Under the pieces are notes generated by a model that was not told the origin of the DNA, did not search any database, and saw only the letters and a list, made by a program, of their open reading frames with translations. Shown here one piece after another: positions 1 to 9,958 of a stretch of 64,000 nucleotides of DNA (positions are counted from its first letter, which is position 1; the number at the start of each line of letters is the position of its first letter). Origin of the DNA: CAVZQN01 sp963837395 (lineage in GTDB: Bacteria > Acidobacteriota > HRBIN11 > JAKEFK01); NCBI GenBank assembly GCA_963837395.1, contig CAWINI010000004.1, forward strand, positions 2,728,001 through 2,792,000. Reading direction: 5' to 3'. A program made the position numbers and the translations under genes.

Positions 1-3000
1 TGATCTGCAGCTTCCATGGTTCCTTTTTGGTGCGTAACAATAATAAATTGAATGTGCTGTTTCATTTCAGAAATCAATGAGGTGAAGCGATTAATATTCG
101 CATCATCCAGCGCTGCATCGACTTCATCCATTACGCAAAACGGACTCGGTGTGTATTGAAATAACGCCATCAAGAATGCAATGCCGCTTAACGCCTTTTC
201 ACCACCGCTAAGCAAATTCACATTCTGTAAACGTTTTCCGGGCGGCTGTACATGAATATCGATTCCGCTATCATGAACATTTTCGGGATCGATCAAAACC
301 ATTTCAGATTTGCCTCCATTAAACAACCGTTGGAAGAAACTTTGAAAATGATTTTGAACTGCATCAAAGGCTTCACGGAATCGGCGGAGCGAAGTTTCAT
401 CAATTCTCTTTATTGTTTCCAACAACGTTTCTATTGAAACCTTTAAGTCTTCATATTGAGTTTTCAAGAAACGGTGCCGTTCTTCCATCTGCACATATTC
501 ATCCAGAGCTAGCTCATTGATCGATCCAAGTCTGTCGATGCGTGCTTCGGTTTCTTGCATCCGTGTGCGCAATTCTTCATCGTTTAATTGAACAAGTTCT
601 GATTCAGGAAGTTGAAGTTCGTTCAGTTCAATTCCGATTTCTTCGCGGCAACGCTGAATTAAATCTTCCTGTTGAGTTTCAACGCGGGTTTTATCAATTT
701 CGCTAGCAGTACGTTCTTGTCGTACCTGTTCAAGATGTTGGCGTGAATCCTGAACACCACGATCGTGCTCTGTCATCTCGGAAGAGAGTTGTTCTTTTTG
801 AGCTTCACGCAATGCGATCGCTTGTTTCTGCTCATCACGCCGATGCAATAATTCGAGTTGCTGTGTCTCAAGCTGCTCACACATCGATCCGGTTTCAACA
901 ATTTCTTGTTCACGCTGATTGACCAATTGTTTGTTTTCATGAATCGAATTTTGAACTGTTTGTGCTTGCTGACTTAAGCGATCAATTTCTGCTAAGGCTG
1001 CGCGATCGCGTTCTTTCAGTTCTGCTATTTGAATCCGTGAATCATGAACGTGTGATTGCAGTTCTGATTGTTCATGCTTCAGAATTTCTAACTGCTGCTC
1101 AGCTTGCTGGAATTCAAGCTCACATTGTTCTCTCCTGGTCGTTTCTTCTTGCAGTTGCAACAAAAATTGCTCCGCGCGAGCATGAACAGACTCGCGCTCA
1201 TTCGTGAACTGGTCGATTTCAGCCTGTAATCCGGCAATTATGTTGGATTCGCGTCCGAGCTCTTTTTCCAGCTGATCTATTTCCATTTTGACCATCATGC
1301 GGTCTTTATTTTTCGAATCGCGAACTTCGCCAATTCTCACCAGCTCACGATTCGACACATCAAGACGATCTTGAATTCCACGGACCTGGTTTTCCAAATC
1401 AGCAAGATGTTGTTCGACGCGTTCCATCTCAATACTGAATTCCTTCTTCTGTCTTTGGATCGCGATCAATCCAGGCATGTCATCTGACTTCGCACCACCG
1501 GCATAAACCGTTGGCGATAAAATCACATCACCTTGAACAGTAACAAATTGATAATCGGGATAGCGTTTGATCAGACCTTGAGCGGAATCCAGATTGTCTA
1601 CCAAAACTGCAGATTGCATGAACGGTGCTACCGCTGGAAGAGCTTCATCACGAATCGCTACATTTTCACGCAAGCTTCCGATTACACCGATTTCATTGCG
1701 CAGATCATCAGGTAAAGCTGGCGGCTGCAGATCATGACCATTCTTGATTACGAATCCGCAATAACCGAGGCCTTCTTGTTTCAGAAAATCGATCGATGCC
1801 AGTGCATTTGATTCTTCATTTACGATTAAGTAGTTCAATTTGTCTGCAAGAAAATTTTCAACTGCCGTTTCATATCTGGGATCGGTTTGAATGAAGTCCA
1901 TCATCACTCCCAGAGTTTTTGCGGTAGGTTGATTCAGAAGATTGCGGGCTGATTCGTTGTAAAACTTGGATGAGTGCTGTTGTGCATCCAGCTTTTGCAA
2001 TTCGCCGCGAAGTTCTTGTTGGCGTTTGAATGCATTTTGAATTTGAGCCTGTAACGCATCCCATTCAACTTTGTATTGATCGCATCTTTGATGAATATCA
2101 GCCTTTGTTGTATCCAGGTATCCTAATTCTTCGTCGATTTGACCTGCTGAAGACCGTTTTAGTCCGAAATTTGTTGAGAATTGCTCCTGAGTTTTTAGGG
2201 CATTTTCCAATTCAATTTCTTTCTTCTGGGTAAACTCCACAAGGTGTTCGTGATGTGTATGAAGACGGGTTTGCTCATTCTTCAATTGGGCTGAGCTGGA
2301 AAGTAATTCCAGGATATCTTTCCGCAGCTGTTGCACGCGTAGTTCAAGATTGTTTACCTCAGTTGATTTTTGTTCCAACTGGGAAAACATCTGTGTATGT
2401 TGTTGAATTAATTCATCAGTGCGCAATTTTAATTGCGTTTCTTCTTCTGATTTTGATTCGCGAATTTGCTGAAGATTGATTTCTTCTTCCGCCAGTCGTT
2501 GAATTTCAGCTTCTTTCTCACGGATACCATTCCTTAAATCTTCAATCCGCTGCCGTTTAGCTTGAAGGTTGCTCTGGTTTTCCTGGATTTGCATTTCGTG
2601 GTGATGCAAATTGGATTGGTCCTGATATAACTGACTTTCCAGTTCTGTGAAGCGCAGCTTCATCTCATTCAGCACTAATTCACGTTGTTGCAGATTTTGC
2701 AGCGCCGCTTGTTCTTCTTCAAATTTCTGTGCGAGCTTTGCTTCGATTCGCTCGCACTCCTCTTTGATTTGATGGAATTTACGATTGAATATGATCCGCT
2801 GCATGATCGATTTTTCTTCTTTTAACATTTGATAACGTCTCGCTTTTGCTGCCTGACGTTTCAAACTGGAAAGTTGCTTTTCAACTTCAACCAGAATGTC
2901 TTGAACGCGTTCCAGTTGAATTTGATTGTCGGCAAGTTTCAATTGTGCGGCTCGTTTTTTATGTTTGAATTCTGCAACCCCCGCAACTTCTTCAATCAAT

Positions 3001-3473
3001 GCTCTGCGTTCAATCGGTTTCGATTCGAAAAGAAAATTAATGCGGCCTTGTTCCAGTATGGAATATGCAAGCGGATCAAATCCTTCATTTAAGAAAAAGG
3101 CGTGAATGTCTTTAAGGCGGCAAATCTCTCCGTTCATCTCATACTGGCTTTCGCCGGATCGGAAAAGCCGGCGGGCAATCGAAACTTCTGTGGCAGCGGG
3201 TGCATCTTTTTCCGTTTTCCAGAATAAGGTGACTTGCGCCATGTTTAAGGCCTTGCGATTCCTGGATCCAGTAAAAATCACTTCTTCCATCTTGTCGGAA
3301 CGCAAGGATTTGGCGCTCTGTTCGCCGAGAACCCAATTTAGAGCATCAACAACGTTGCTTTTTCCGCAGCCATTCGGGCCGACGACAGAAGTGATTCCAG
3401 GAAAGATCTTAAGGATGGTTTTTTCGCAAAAAGACTTAAAACCAAGAATTTCGATTCTATCTAGAAACAGCAT
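1..3473 (-). CDS. smc: Chromosome segregation ATPase SMC (3' end cut by window edge)
   Basis: SMC is a cytoplasmic ATPase that dimerises and, with ScpA/ScpB, folds and separates the chromosome. About 1157 residues are visible. The start is ATG at 3473-3471 (reads MLFLDRIEILGFKSF). Walker A GPNGCGKS is at residues 32-39. A long coiled coil is followed by a globular hinge near residue 520, a second long coiled coil, the ABC signature LSGGEKAL close to the left edge, and Walker B/D-loop VMDEVDAALDD. The frame checks at the start, hinge and left edge, so the gene is intact except for the last few residues beyond base 1. It is transcribed divergently from ilvE. Identification is near certain. Confidence 0.96.
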   Translation of the reverse strand, partial: MLFLDRIEILGFKSFCEKTILKIFPGITSVVGPNGCGKSNVVDALNWVLGEQSAKSLRSDKMEEVIFTGSRNRKALNMAQVTLFWKTEKDAPAATEVSIARRLFRSGESQYEMNGEICRLKDIHAFFLNEGFDPLAYSILEQGRINFLFESKPIERRALIEEVAGVAEFKHKKRAAQLKLADNQIQLERVQDILVEVEKQLSSLKRQAAKARRYQMLKEEKSIMQRIIFNRKFHQIKEECERIEAKLAQKFEEEQAALQNLQQRELVLNEMKLRFTELESQLYQDQSNLHHHEMQIQENQSNLQAKRQRIEDLRNGIREKEAEIQRLAEEEINLQQIRESKSEEETQLKLRTDELIQQHTQMFSQLEQKSTEVNNLELRVQQLRKDILELLSSSAQLKNEQTRLHTHHEHLVEFTQKKEIELENALKTQEQFSTNFGLKRSSAGQIDEELGYLDTTKADIHQRCDQYKVEWDALQAQIQNAFKRQQELRGELQKLDAQQHSSKFYNESARNLLNQPTAKTLGVMMDFIQTDPRYETAVENFLADKLNYLIVNEESNALASIDFLKQEGLGYCGFVIKNGHDLQPPALPDDLRNEIGVIGSLRENVAIRDEALPAVAPFMQSAVLVDNLDSAQGLIKRYPDYQFVTVQGDVILSPTVYAGGAKSDDMPGLIAIQRQKKEFSIEMERVEQHLADLENQVRGIQDRLDVSNRELVRIGEVRDSKNKDRMMVKMEIDQLEKELGRESNIIAGLQAEIDQFTNERESVHARAEQFLLQLQEETTRREQCELEFQQAEQQLEILKHEQSELQSHVHDSRIQIAELKERDRAALAEIDRLSQQAQTVQNSIHENKQLVNQREQEIVETGSMCEQLETQQLELLHRRDEQKQAIALREAQKEQLSSEMTEHDRGVQDSRQHLEQVRQERTASEIDKTRVETQQEDLIQRCREEIGIELNELQLPESELVQLNDEELRTRMQETEARIDRLGSINELALDEYVQMEERHRFLKTQYEDLKVSIETLLETIKRIDETSLRRFREAFDAVQNHFQSFFQRLFNGGKSEMVLIDPENVHDSGIDIHVQPPGKRLQNVNLLSGGEKALSGIAFLMALFQYTPSPFCVMDEVDAALDDANINRFTSLISEMKQHIQFIIVTHQKGTMEAAD

Positions 3474-3635
3474 ATTCCCACTATATCCCGTGGTACCTCA
3501 AAAAGTCGCCACAAAGTATAGCATGTGGGATAAGTGGCAGCAAGCAATTTTGATCACAATGTATATAGTAGAATGATGTTATTAGAGATATGGGGCCTTC
3601 AGATAAGCATGAAATTCCGGCTAGGTGATTGCTTT

Positions 3636-3664
3636 TTGACAGGTTGTCGGGATTACATTACAAT
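3636..3664 (+). promoter_or_regulatory. Sigma70-type promoter for ilvE
   Basis: TTGACA (3636-3641), a spacer of exactly 17 bases and TACAAT (3659-3664) match the housekeeping consensus with one mismatch in the -10. Transcription would begin near 3671, giving a leader of about 60 bases before the ilvE start. It lies in the 256-base divergent gap between smc and ilvE. No operator or riboswitch-like structure was recognised in the leader. Confidence 0.7.
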
Positions 3665-3729
3665 TGCGACAGAGCTTGCTATAAGTCCGTTGGATGGCCA
3701 AAACAAGAGAAAAGGAGTTTATAAAAACC

Positions 3730-4710
3730 ATGGCTTTTGAAGGTAGATCGGACAAGATCTGGTACAACGGAAGGTTTGTCGATTGGGATGATTGCAAGAT
3801 TCACATTGCCTCCCATGTAATCCACTATGGTTCAGCTTTATTTGGCGGAATGCGTTGTTACAAAACGAAACAAGGTTCAGCTGTTTTCCGGATGCAAGAT
3901 CACACAAGGCGTTTGATTGATTCTTGCAAGATTTACCGGATGGAGCCGGAATTTTCGCAGGAAGATTATAATGAAGCGATTCTGGAAACAATCCGGATAA
4001 ATCGGATGAAAGAATGTTATGTTCGTCCGATCGTTTATCGTGGTTATCACAGTCTTGGCGTTAATCCATTTCCATGTCCAATTGATTCCGCAATTCTGGT
4101 TTGGGAATGGGGAAAATATCTTGGTGAAGAAGCACTGGAGAAAGGTGTTGATGTTTGTGTTTCTTCCTGGAATAGAATGGCTCCAAATACTTTTCCTGCG
4201 ATGGCTAAAGCAAGCGCTAATTACATGAATTCGCAGTTGATTCGCATGGAAGCAATTATCGGTGGATTTGTAGAAGGAATTTCATTAGATCCATCCGGTC
4301 ATGTTAGCGAAGGCAGCGGAGAAAATGTATTCCTGGTTTGGAGAGGCAAGGTTTATACACCAAATCTTGCTTCCAGTATTTTATCTGGAATTACCCGCAA
4401 TACAGTTATGACTCTTGCCGAAGATCTCGGTTATGAAGTAGTGGAAGATGCGATTCCGCGTGAACTTTTATACATTGCAGACGAAGTTTTTATGACCGGA
4501 AGCGCAGCTGAAATTAGTCCCATCCGATCGATTGATAAAATTAATATCGGAAACGGCAAACGAGGTCCGGTTACGGAGAGAATTCAAAGGGAATTTTTTG
4601 CAATTATTACCGGTGAAAAACCGGATCGCCACGGATGGTTAACTCAGGTTTATTCTGATGAGCGCGAATCTGAGGCGGTTCCAGCTGCAAACGTAGCGCA
4701 CGGAAAATAG
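3730..4710 (+). CDS. ilvE: Branched-chain amino acid aminotransferase
   Basis: PLP-dependent fold-type IV aminotransferase catalysing the last step of Leu, Ile and Val synthesis (2-oxo acid plus glutamate). At 326 aa it has the usual IlvE length. Family landmarks are the N-terminal WYNGRFVDWDD stretch, the Schiff-base lysine in PAMAKASANYMNSQ, the phosphate-binding EGSGENVF and GITRNTV segments, and TGSAAEISPI near the C-terminus. ATG 3730 is chosen because AAGGAG lies about 13 bases upstream and homologues begin at MAFEGRSD; the in-frame ATG at 3694 would place that site inside the gene. A consensus promoter lies upstream. Confidence 0.93.
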   Translation: MAFEGRSDKIWYNGRFVDWDDCKIHIASHVIHYGSALFGGMRCYKTKQGSAVFRMQDHTRRLIDSCKIYRMEPEFSQEDYNEAILETIRINRMKECYVRPIVYRGYHSLGVNPFPCPIDSAILVWEWGKYLGEEALEKGVDVCVSSWNRMAPNTFPAMAKASANYMNSQLIRMEAIIGGFVEGISLDPSGHVSEGSGENVFLVWRGKVYTPNLASSILSGITRNTVMTLAEDLGYEVVEDAIPRELLYIADEVFMTGSAAEISPIRSIDKINIGNGKRGPVTERIQREFFAIITGEKPDRHGWLTQVYSDERESEAVPAANVAHGK

Positions 4711-4734
4711 TTGATTGACACGAGGAGGATTCAG

Positions 4735-4759
4735 CTTCTCCAAACGTTTATGGGAGAAG
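4735..4759 (+). other. Small hairpin between ilvE and pilT
   Basis: CTTCTCC pairs with GGAGAAG around a ten-odd-base loop that itself contains AAACGTTT. No T-run follows, so an intrinsic terminator is unlikely; it may be an RNA processing or stability structure. The pilT ribosome site GGAGG follows at about 4767. Confidence 0.35.
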
Positions 4760-4780
4760 TAGTCCTGGAGGATTTCGCAT

Positions 4781-5976
4781 ATGCATATTAACGATCTGTT
4801 GAAGATCGCAACGGAGAAGGGGCCTCAGATCTTCATCTTAAAGTCGGTTCGCATCCGGTATTACGTATCACCGGCGAACTGGTGCCTCAGGTTGATTTAA
4901 AGCGGTTAATGCAGGAAGACACCATAGCCATGGCTTTCAGCATTATGAATAACCGCCAGAAGCAAAAATTCAAAGATCATCTGGAGATCGATATTGCTTA
5001 CAGCGTTCCAGGGCTGGGCCGTTTCCGCTGCAACATTTTTCAGCAGCGCGGAACTGTAGGTCTTGTTCTGCGCGTCATTCCTGTAAAAATTCTAACAGTT
5101 CGTGAGCTATTACTGCCACTTGTTCTGGAAAAAATTTCCATGGAACAGCGTGGTTTGATCCTTTGCACAGGAACTACCGGTTCCGGCAAATCCACAACTC
5201 TTGCCGCGCTGATCGATTACATCAACGCACATCGTAAAGCGCATATCATCACGATTGAGGATCCAATCGAATTCCTGCATCGCGATAAAAAGAGTTTGAT
5301 CAATCAACGCGAAGTTGAAGTTGATACTAAAAGCTTTTCCGGCGCACTTCGATCCGCATTACGTCAAGATCCTGATGTAATTCTGGTCGGTGAAATGCGT
5401 GATTATGAAACGATTGAAACTGCTATTACCGCGGCTGAAACAGGCCATTTAGTTCTCAGCACGCTCCATACGTTGGATGCCACTGAAACCATCAACCGTA
5501 TTATTGCGGTATTTCCGCCGCATCAGCAAAAGCAAATCCGATTGCAGCTAGCTCAAGTATTGAAAGCTGTTGTTTCTTTGCGCCTTTTGCCAAAAGCGGA
5601 TGGTCATGGACGTGTACCGGCAACGGAAGTTCTGGTTTCAACCGCCTTGATCCGCGACTACATTATTAACAAAGAAAAAACGCGGCATATCCCGGATGCA
5701 ATTTCCCAGGGGCTTTCGCAATACGGCATGCAAACGTTTGATCAATCGCTGTATTCCTTGTTGAAGAAGAACATGATTACGTATGAAGAAGCATTGCTGT
5801 GGGCAACGAATCCGGAAGAATTCAAATTGCGGCTGCAAGGTATTTCTTCAACGAGCGGCATGACCCAGGAACAAATCGAAGAGTTCTCTTTCCGCGGTGA
5901 TACCGCCGGAAAAGATTCCGTAGATTCAGGCGGAGGAATTGGGGACGAATTCCCCATGGACGAACTCGAACGATAG
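4781..5976 (+). CDS. pilT: Type IV pilus retraction ATPase PilT (apparent frameshift near N-terminus)
   Basis: Hexameric cytoplasmic ATPase that powers pilus retraction (twitching motility, DNA uptake). Visible motifs: Walker A GTTGSGKST, Asp box LVGEMRDYET, His box GHLVLSTLHT and the C-terminal GMQTFDQSL signature. ATG 4781, nine bases after GGAGG, gives MHINDLLKIATEKG and then leaves frame. The reading GASDLHLKVGSHPVLRITGE, canonical for PilT, resumes in the next frame. One extra G in the run 4819-4822 (GGGG to GGGGG) restores a continuous protein of about 398 aa. Without that correction the longest frame begins at GTG 4882 and lacks the N-terminal domain start. Sequencing error is the simpler explanation; a true pseudogene or phase-variable tract is the alternative. 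Confidence 0.88.
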
Positions 5977-5991
5977 GATCTCTGCGTTTTT

Positions 5992-6444
5992 GTGGTGAAT
6001 CCTGCAAGGGAACGAGCTATATACTATTTGGCTCGTTTTGCGCGAACCTCCAAACAAGTCGCCGATTATCTCGCACGAAAACAATTTACACCTGATCAAA
6101 TTCAAGATGCGCTGTCTTATCTGACAGAACACCGGTATCTGAATGACGATTCCTTTGCCGAATCTTTCATTCGTGACAAGATCAATCACAAAGATGGGCC
6201 ATTCAAAATCAAACAGATGCTTTTTCAAAAAGGCATTGCTCCTGAAACTTCAGACCGTTTGATTGCCGAACTCTATCCTGCTGAAATTCAGCAAGAGAAT
6301 GCTGCCCTTTTGATGCAGCAAAAATTACGGAATGCCGGACCTGCTTCGAAACTCGGACGATTGCAGAGAGAAAAGCTGTTCCGGTTTGTTGCTTCCCGTG
6401 GCTTCAACCGGTATGTTATTATTCAAGCCTTTAAATCGCTGTAA
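5992..6444 (+). CDS. recX: RecX family regulator of RecA
   Basis: RecX binds RecA filaments and limits recombinase activity. The 150-aa protein has the tandem three-helix RecX repeats: RAIYYLARFARTSKQVADYL, then LNDDSFAESFIRDK, then a third repeat ending near FVASRGFNRYVIIQAF. The start is GTG at 5992 or GTG at 5995; there is no strong ribosome site. It sits 15 bases after pilT and 25 before alaS. recA is not beside it, although recX-alaS adjacency is common in bacteria. Confidence 0.85.
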   Translation: MVNPARERAIYYLARFARTSKQVADYLARKQFTPDQIQDALSYLTEHRYLNDDSFAESFIRDKINHKDGPFKIKQMLFQKGIAPETSDRLIAELYPAEIQQENAALLMQQKLRNAGPASKLGRLQREKLFRFVASRGFNRYVIIQAFKSL

Positions 6445-6451
6445 GATTTAA

Positions 6452-6469
6452 CCGCAAAGACGCAAAATC
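6452..6469 (+). repeat. Half-site of an interspersed palindrome family
   Basis: The recX-alaS gap contains ACCGCAAAGACGCAAAATC. A very similar sequence occurs in reverse orientation at 36631-36655 upstream of ruvC, and related arms form the full palindrome at 20067-20143. Confidence 0.4.
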
Positions 6470-9112
6470 ATGAAAACGAACGACATCAGGAAAACATTTC
6501 TTAACTTTTTTGAACAGCGTGGGCATACCATCGTTCCGTCTTCATCGCTTATTCCTTATGGTGATCCGACTCTGTTGTTCACAAATGCAGGAATGAATCA
6601 ATTCAAGAATGTTTTTCTTGGAATTGAAAAGCGTGATTACTTTAGAGCGACATCCTGCCAGAAGGTTTTGCGTGCTGGCGGTAAACATAATGATCTGGAA
6701 AATGTTGGAAAGACCGCGCGGCATCACACTTTTTTTGAGATGCTCGGAAATTTTTCATTCGGTGATTATTTCAAGAAAGACGCAACAGTCTGGGCATGGG
6801 AACTTGTAACTCAGGGCTACAAAATGGATCCGGAACGACTGTGGATTTCAATCCATCATTCGGATGATGAAGCTTTTGAATGCTGGAACAAACAGGTGGG
6901 AGTTCCTGCTGAACGGATCGTACGACTCGGTGACAAAGATAATTTTTGGGCTATGGGTGAAACAGGCCGATGCGGGCCTTGTTCTGAAATCTATTACGAT
7001 CAGGGTCCTGAATTCGGCTGCGGGCGCGCTGAATGCAATCTGGAATGTGATTGCGGACGTTACACCGAATTCTGGAATCTTGTCTTCATGCAATTCAACC
7101 GAAATGAAAAAGGAGAGCTGACTCCTCTTCCAAAACCTTCGATTGATACCGGCTTAGGCCTGGAACGTCTTGCAGCTTTGCTTCAACGCGTACCAAACAA
7201 CTTTGAAATTGATTCCATTTTCCCGCTGATTCAATTTGGTTCAGAGTTGTCAGCGGTTCAATATCATGCTTCAGAAGCAACTGATGTTGCATTGAAAGTT
7301 CTTGCCGATCATTCACGTGCCGCAACATTTTTGATTTCCGAAGGTATCACACCTTCAAACGAAGGGCGTGGTTATGTTTTGCGGAGGATCATCCGCCGCG
7401 CGTTACGTTATGGACGCACTTTGCATTTTCACGATCCATTTTTATTCAAAATGACCGGCAACGTTATTGATTTGATGCAAGACGTGTATCCGGAGTTAAT
7501 TCCAGCACGCGAATATGTTTCATTAGTTTGCAAATCGGAAGAAGAAAAATTCAAGTCCGTTGTAGAAAATGCGACTACGCAACTGGAATCGCTTTTTGAT
7601 CAAGCAGAAAAAGAAAAACGCAAAGCCATAACTGGCAAGGAAGCATTCAAGCTTTACGATACCTTTGGGTTGCCGCTAGATTTCGTTCAGGAAATGGCGA
7701 ATGAAAGAAATTTCGAAGTCGATACCAACGGCTATGAAGAAGAAATGGAAAAGCAGCGAAAAACTGCTCGCGCTGCCTGGAAAGGTGATACTGCTTTTGA
7801 AGCTCAAGAAGTTTATCGAAATTTGAGTCAAACATTTCAGACCGCATTTACGGGTTATTCTTCGATCCGTGAAACGGAGTGTGAGATTCTTCAGATCCTG
7901 ATCGATTATCAAACTGCTGGAAAAATTTCACAAGGTGAAAAGGGCGAAATCATTCTGAACAAAACCTGTTTTTACGCGGAATCCGGCGGACAACTTGGTG
8001 ATCGCGGTGAATTAATCGGAGAATCAGGAAAAGCACATGTTGTTGATACGCAAGTCCCAGTTCCAGGATTGATTGTTCACAAAGTTGAAGTCACTCACGG
8101 GTCATTTGAAACCGGATCATTCGTAGATGCTGTAGTGGACCCTTCTTTTCGAGCATCAGTTCGCAAAAATCACACCGCCACTCATGTTTTGCATGCGACC
8201 CTCAGGCAGCAATTTGGTGAGCACGTGAAGCAATCCGGATCGCTAGTTGCACCCGATCGGTTGCGTTTTGATTTCACCCATTACGGCGGTTTGAAAGAAA
8301 GTGACATCCGTGATCTAGAACATCATGTGAATGCGCGGATCCTTTCGAATCACCTTGTGAATACTAAAGTAACAACGGTAGAAGAAGCAATGGAACAAGG
8401 TGCAATGGCGTTGTTTGGTGAAAAGTATGGTGACCACGTACGCATGGTTACAATCGGTGATTTCAGTAAAGAATTGTGCGGCGGCACACATGTTGGAGCA
8501 ACAGGTGAAGTTGGCGCATTCTTAATTGCAAAAGAATCGAGCACTGCTGCTGGAATTAGAAGGATCGAAGCGATTACCGGAAACGGAGCTCTTGATTACA
8601 TACAACAAGAACGCAAATTGATTCACGATTTGACTTCATCATTGAAAATTTCCCAAGATGATTTGCTTCAACGCATTCAAGAATTGGTGGATCGCAACAA
8701 AAAACTGGAAAAGGAAATTGAACGTCTGAAGTCAAAAGAATTTCAAACAGCAACAGATTCATCTTTAGTTCGCGAACAAAAGCTTGAAAATGATCAGCGC
8801 ATCTTTATTCGCGTGTTTGAAGAAGCAGATCCGGATCAGCTTGGTAATTTTGTAGATGAAACATTCCGTGGGGGAAAATTCGCAGGGGTTGTGGCAGCTT
8901 CAGCTTCAACGGGCGCTATAGCAGTCCGTGTTAGTGAAGCGAATGATGCTTCTAAACTATTACGGAACTATTTTGCCCCCGAATTTGGTGGCGGAGGCGG
9001 AGGCCGAAAAGACTTCGCTAAGGGAGGCCTCAAAAAGACAAAAGACCTGTCGCCTGCCAGCTTTGCCGATACCCTTCTAAGATTAGCAACTCAATACTTT
9101 TCCGAGCGATAA
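6470..9112 (+). CDS. alaS: Alanyl-tRNA synthetase
   Basis: Charges tRNA-Ala with alanine. At 880 aa it has the usual bacterial length. It begins MKTNDIRKTFLNFFEQRGH. Class II catalytic motifs fill residues 1-240 (TNAGMNQFK, RHHTFFEMLGNFSFG, GLGLERL). A tRNA-recognition region follows, then the editing domain with zinc ligands HTATH and CGGTH, a coiled-coil stretch near residues 735-765, and the Gly-rich C-Ala domain (FGGGGGGRKDFA). The ATG follows the recX gap closely. No frame problem is seen. Confidence 0.97.
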   Translation: MKTNDIRKTFLNFFEQRGHTIVPSSSLIPYGDPTLLFTNAGMNQFKNVFLGIEKRDYFRATSCQKVLRAGGKHNDLENVGKTARHHTFFEMLGNFSFGDYFKKDATVWAWELVTQGYKMDPERLWISIHHSDDEAFECWNKQVGVPAERIVRLGDKDNFWAMGETGRCGPCSEIYYDQGPEFGCGRAECNLECDCGRYTEFWNLVFMQFNRNEKGELTPLPKPSIDTGLGLERLAALLQRVPNNFEIDSIFPLIQFGSELSAVQYHASEATDVALKVLADHSRAATFLISEGITPSNEGRGYVLRRIIRRALRYGRTLHFHDPFLFKMTGNVIDLMQDVYPELIPAREYVSLVCKSEEEKFKSVVENATTQLESLFDQAEKEKRKAITGKEAFKLYDTFGLPLDFVQEMANERNFEVDTNGYEEEMEKQRKTARAAWKGDTAFEAQEVYRNLSQTFQTAFTGYSSIRETECEILQILIDYQTAGKISQGEKGEIILNKTCFYAESGGQLGDRGELIGESGKAHVVDTQVPVPGLIVHKVEVTHGSFETGSFVDAVVDPSFRASVRKNHTATHVLHATLRQQFGEHVKQSGSLVAPDRLRFDFTHYGGLKESDIRDLEHHVNARILSNHLVNTKVTTVEEAMEQGAMALFGEKYGDHVRMVTIGDFSKELCGGTHVGATGEVGAFLIAKESSTAAGIRRIEAITGNGALDYIQQERKLIHDLTSSLKISQDDLLQRIQELVDRNKKLEKEIERLKSKEFQTATDSSLVREQKLENDQRIFIRVFEEADPDQLGNFVDETFRGGKFAGVVAASASTGAIAVRVSEANDASKLLRNYFAPEFGGGGGGRKDFAKGGLKKTKDLSPASFADTLLRLATQYFSER

Positions 9113-9247
9113 TCTTACCTAAGTGCACCAGATAAAGGCACTTAGCCCGTTGACAGCAGGGCTGCCGGAATGTTAAGATTTAGCCGCTTGATGAACTCAG
9201 CAATAGTTTTGGGGACTTGTGTCTCTAGTTCGATGGGGCTCTAAATA
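9113..9247 (+). other. Structured intergenic RNA region upstream of the lytic transglycosylase
   Basis: An outer pair AATCTTA / TAAGATT (about 9111 and 9175) encloses two perfect hairpins: TAAGTGC...GCACTTA (9119-9145) and AGCCC...GGGCT (about 9146-9166). Together they could fold as a three-way junction. A weaker GGGAC/GTCTC stem follows near 9213. It could be the alaS 3' end, a transcript terminator or a leader element of the next gene. No known riboswitch consensus was recognised. Confidence 0.35.
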
Positions 9248-9958
9248 ATGCTCACAGCATTTCGAAAGCTGGCAGTGCTGACTTTGTTAATCTGGGCCGG
9301 AACTGCTTGCGCGAATTCTGTTCTTTGGAAATTAGATGACAAAGGACGGAAAGTCTTCTACAACAACCCGTCAAAAACAAGACTAAAGCTGACCGATTCT
9401 GGCGAAGTTTGGCTTGGATATTCCAACAGAGTTGAAGAATACTCCGAGCTGATCAATACGATTTCTCAACGTCATGGCGTAGATCCTGAGCTGGTAAAAG
9501 CAGTCATTCAAGTTGAATCGAACTACAATGATCGTGCTGTGTCGCATAAAGGCGCATGCGGGTTAATGCAGTTGATGCCGGCAACAGCAGCCAGATATGG
9601 AGTTCAATCCATATTTGAACCAGCTCAAAACATCGATGGTGGCGTTCGTTATTTAAGAGACCTTCTTGAATTGTTTAACAGTGATGTCCGGCTTAGCGTT
9701 GCTGCCTATAACGCGGGTGAAAATCGCGTTCAGCGTATCAATGACATTCCGGACTTTATCGAAACCCAAAACTATGTAAGAAAAGTAATGGCTCTCTATC
9801 GTGGTGATATGAAATATACGCCGTACGGTGGTGGCACCGCGCGGATTAGAAACGTAACTTACTACAAGTTCGTTGATAGCAAAGGTGTCACCCATTATTC
9901 GGCGTCGCCTGTTGCTTTCCCCAATGCCACAAAAGTGAGCTTCTCCTATTCATGGTAA
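9248..9958 (+). CDS. Periplasmic soluble lytic transglycosylase (SLT domain)
   Basis: Cleaves peptidoglycan between MurNAc and GlcNAc with 1,6-anhydro formation. The 236-aa protein opens with a Sec signal peptide (basic start, hydrophobic core, cleavage near ACANS). A short segment resembling DUF4124 (LWKLDDKGRKVFYNN) follows, then the SLT fold at about residues 70-190. The catalytic Glu lies in VIQVESNYND, followed by GLMQLMPATA and SVAAYNAGENRV. The C-terminal 40 residues contain a second YYKFVDSKGVTHYSA element like the N-terminal one. Its stop overlaps the start of the next gene by seven bases, implying coupling with the TPR protein. Confidence 0.9.
   Translation: MLTAFRKLAVLTLLIWAGTACANSVLWKLDDKGRKVFYNNPSKTRLKLTDSGEVWLGYSNRVEEYSELINTISQRHGVDPELVKAVIQVESNYNDRAVSHKGACGLMQLMPATAARYGVQSIFEPAQNIDGGVRYLRDLLELFNSDVRLSVAAYNAGENRVQRINDIPDFIETQNYVRKVMALYRGDMKYTPYGGGTARIRNVTYYKFVDSKGVTHYSASPVAFPNATKVSFSYSW

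Noticed and set aside
9113..9247. c-di-GMP or c-di-AMP riboswitch
   Set aside because: The stems are present but the conserved internal sequences of those classes are not recognisable.
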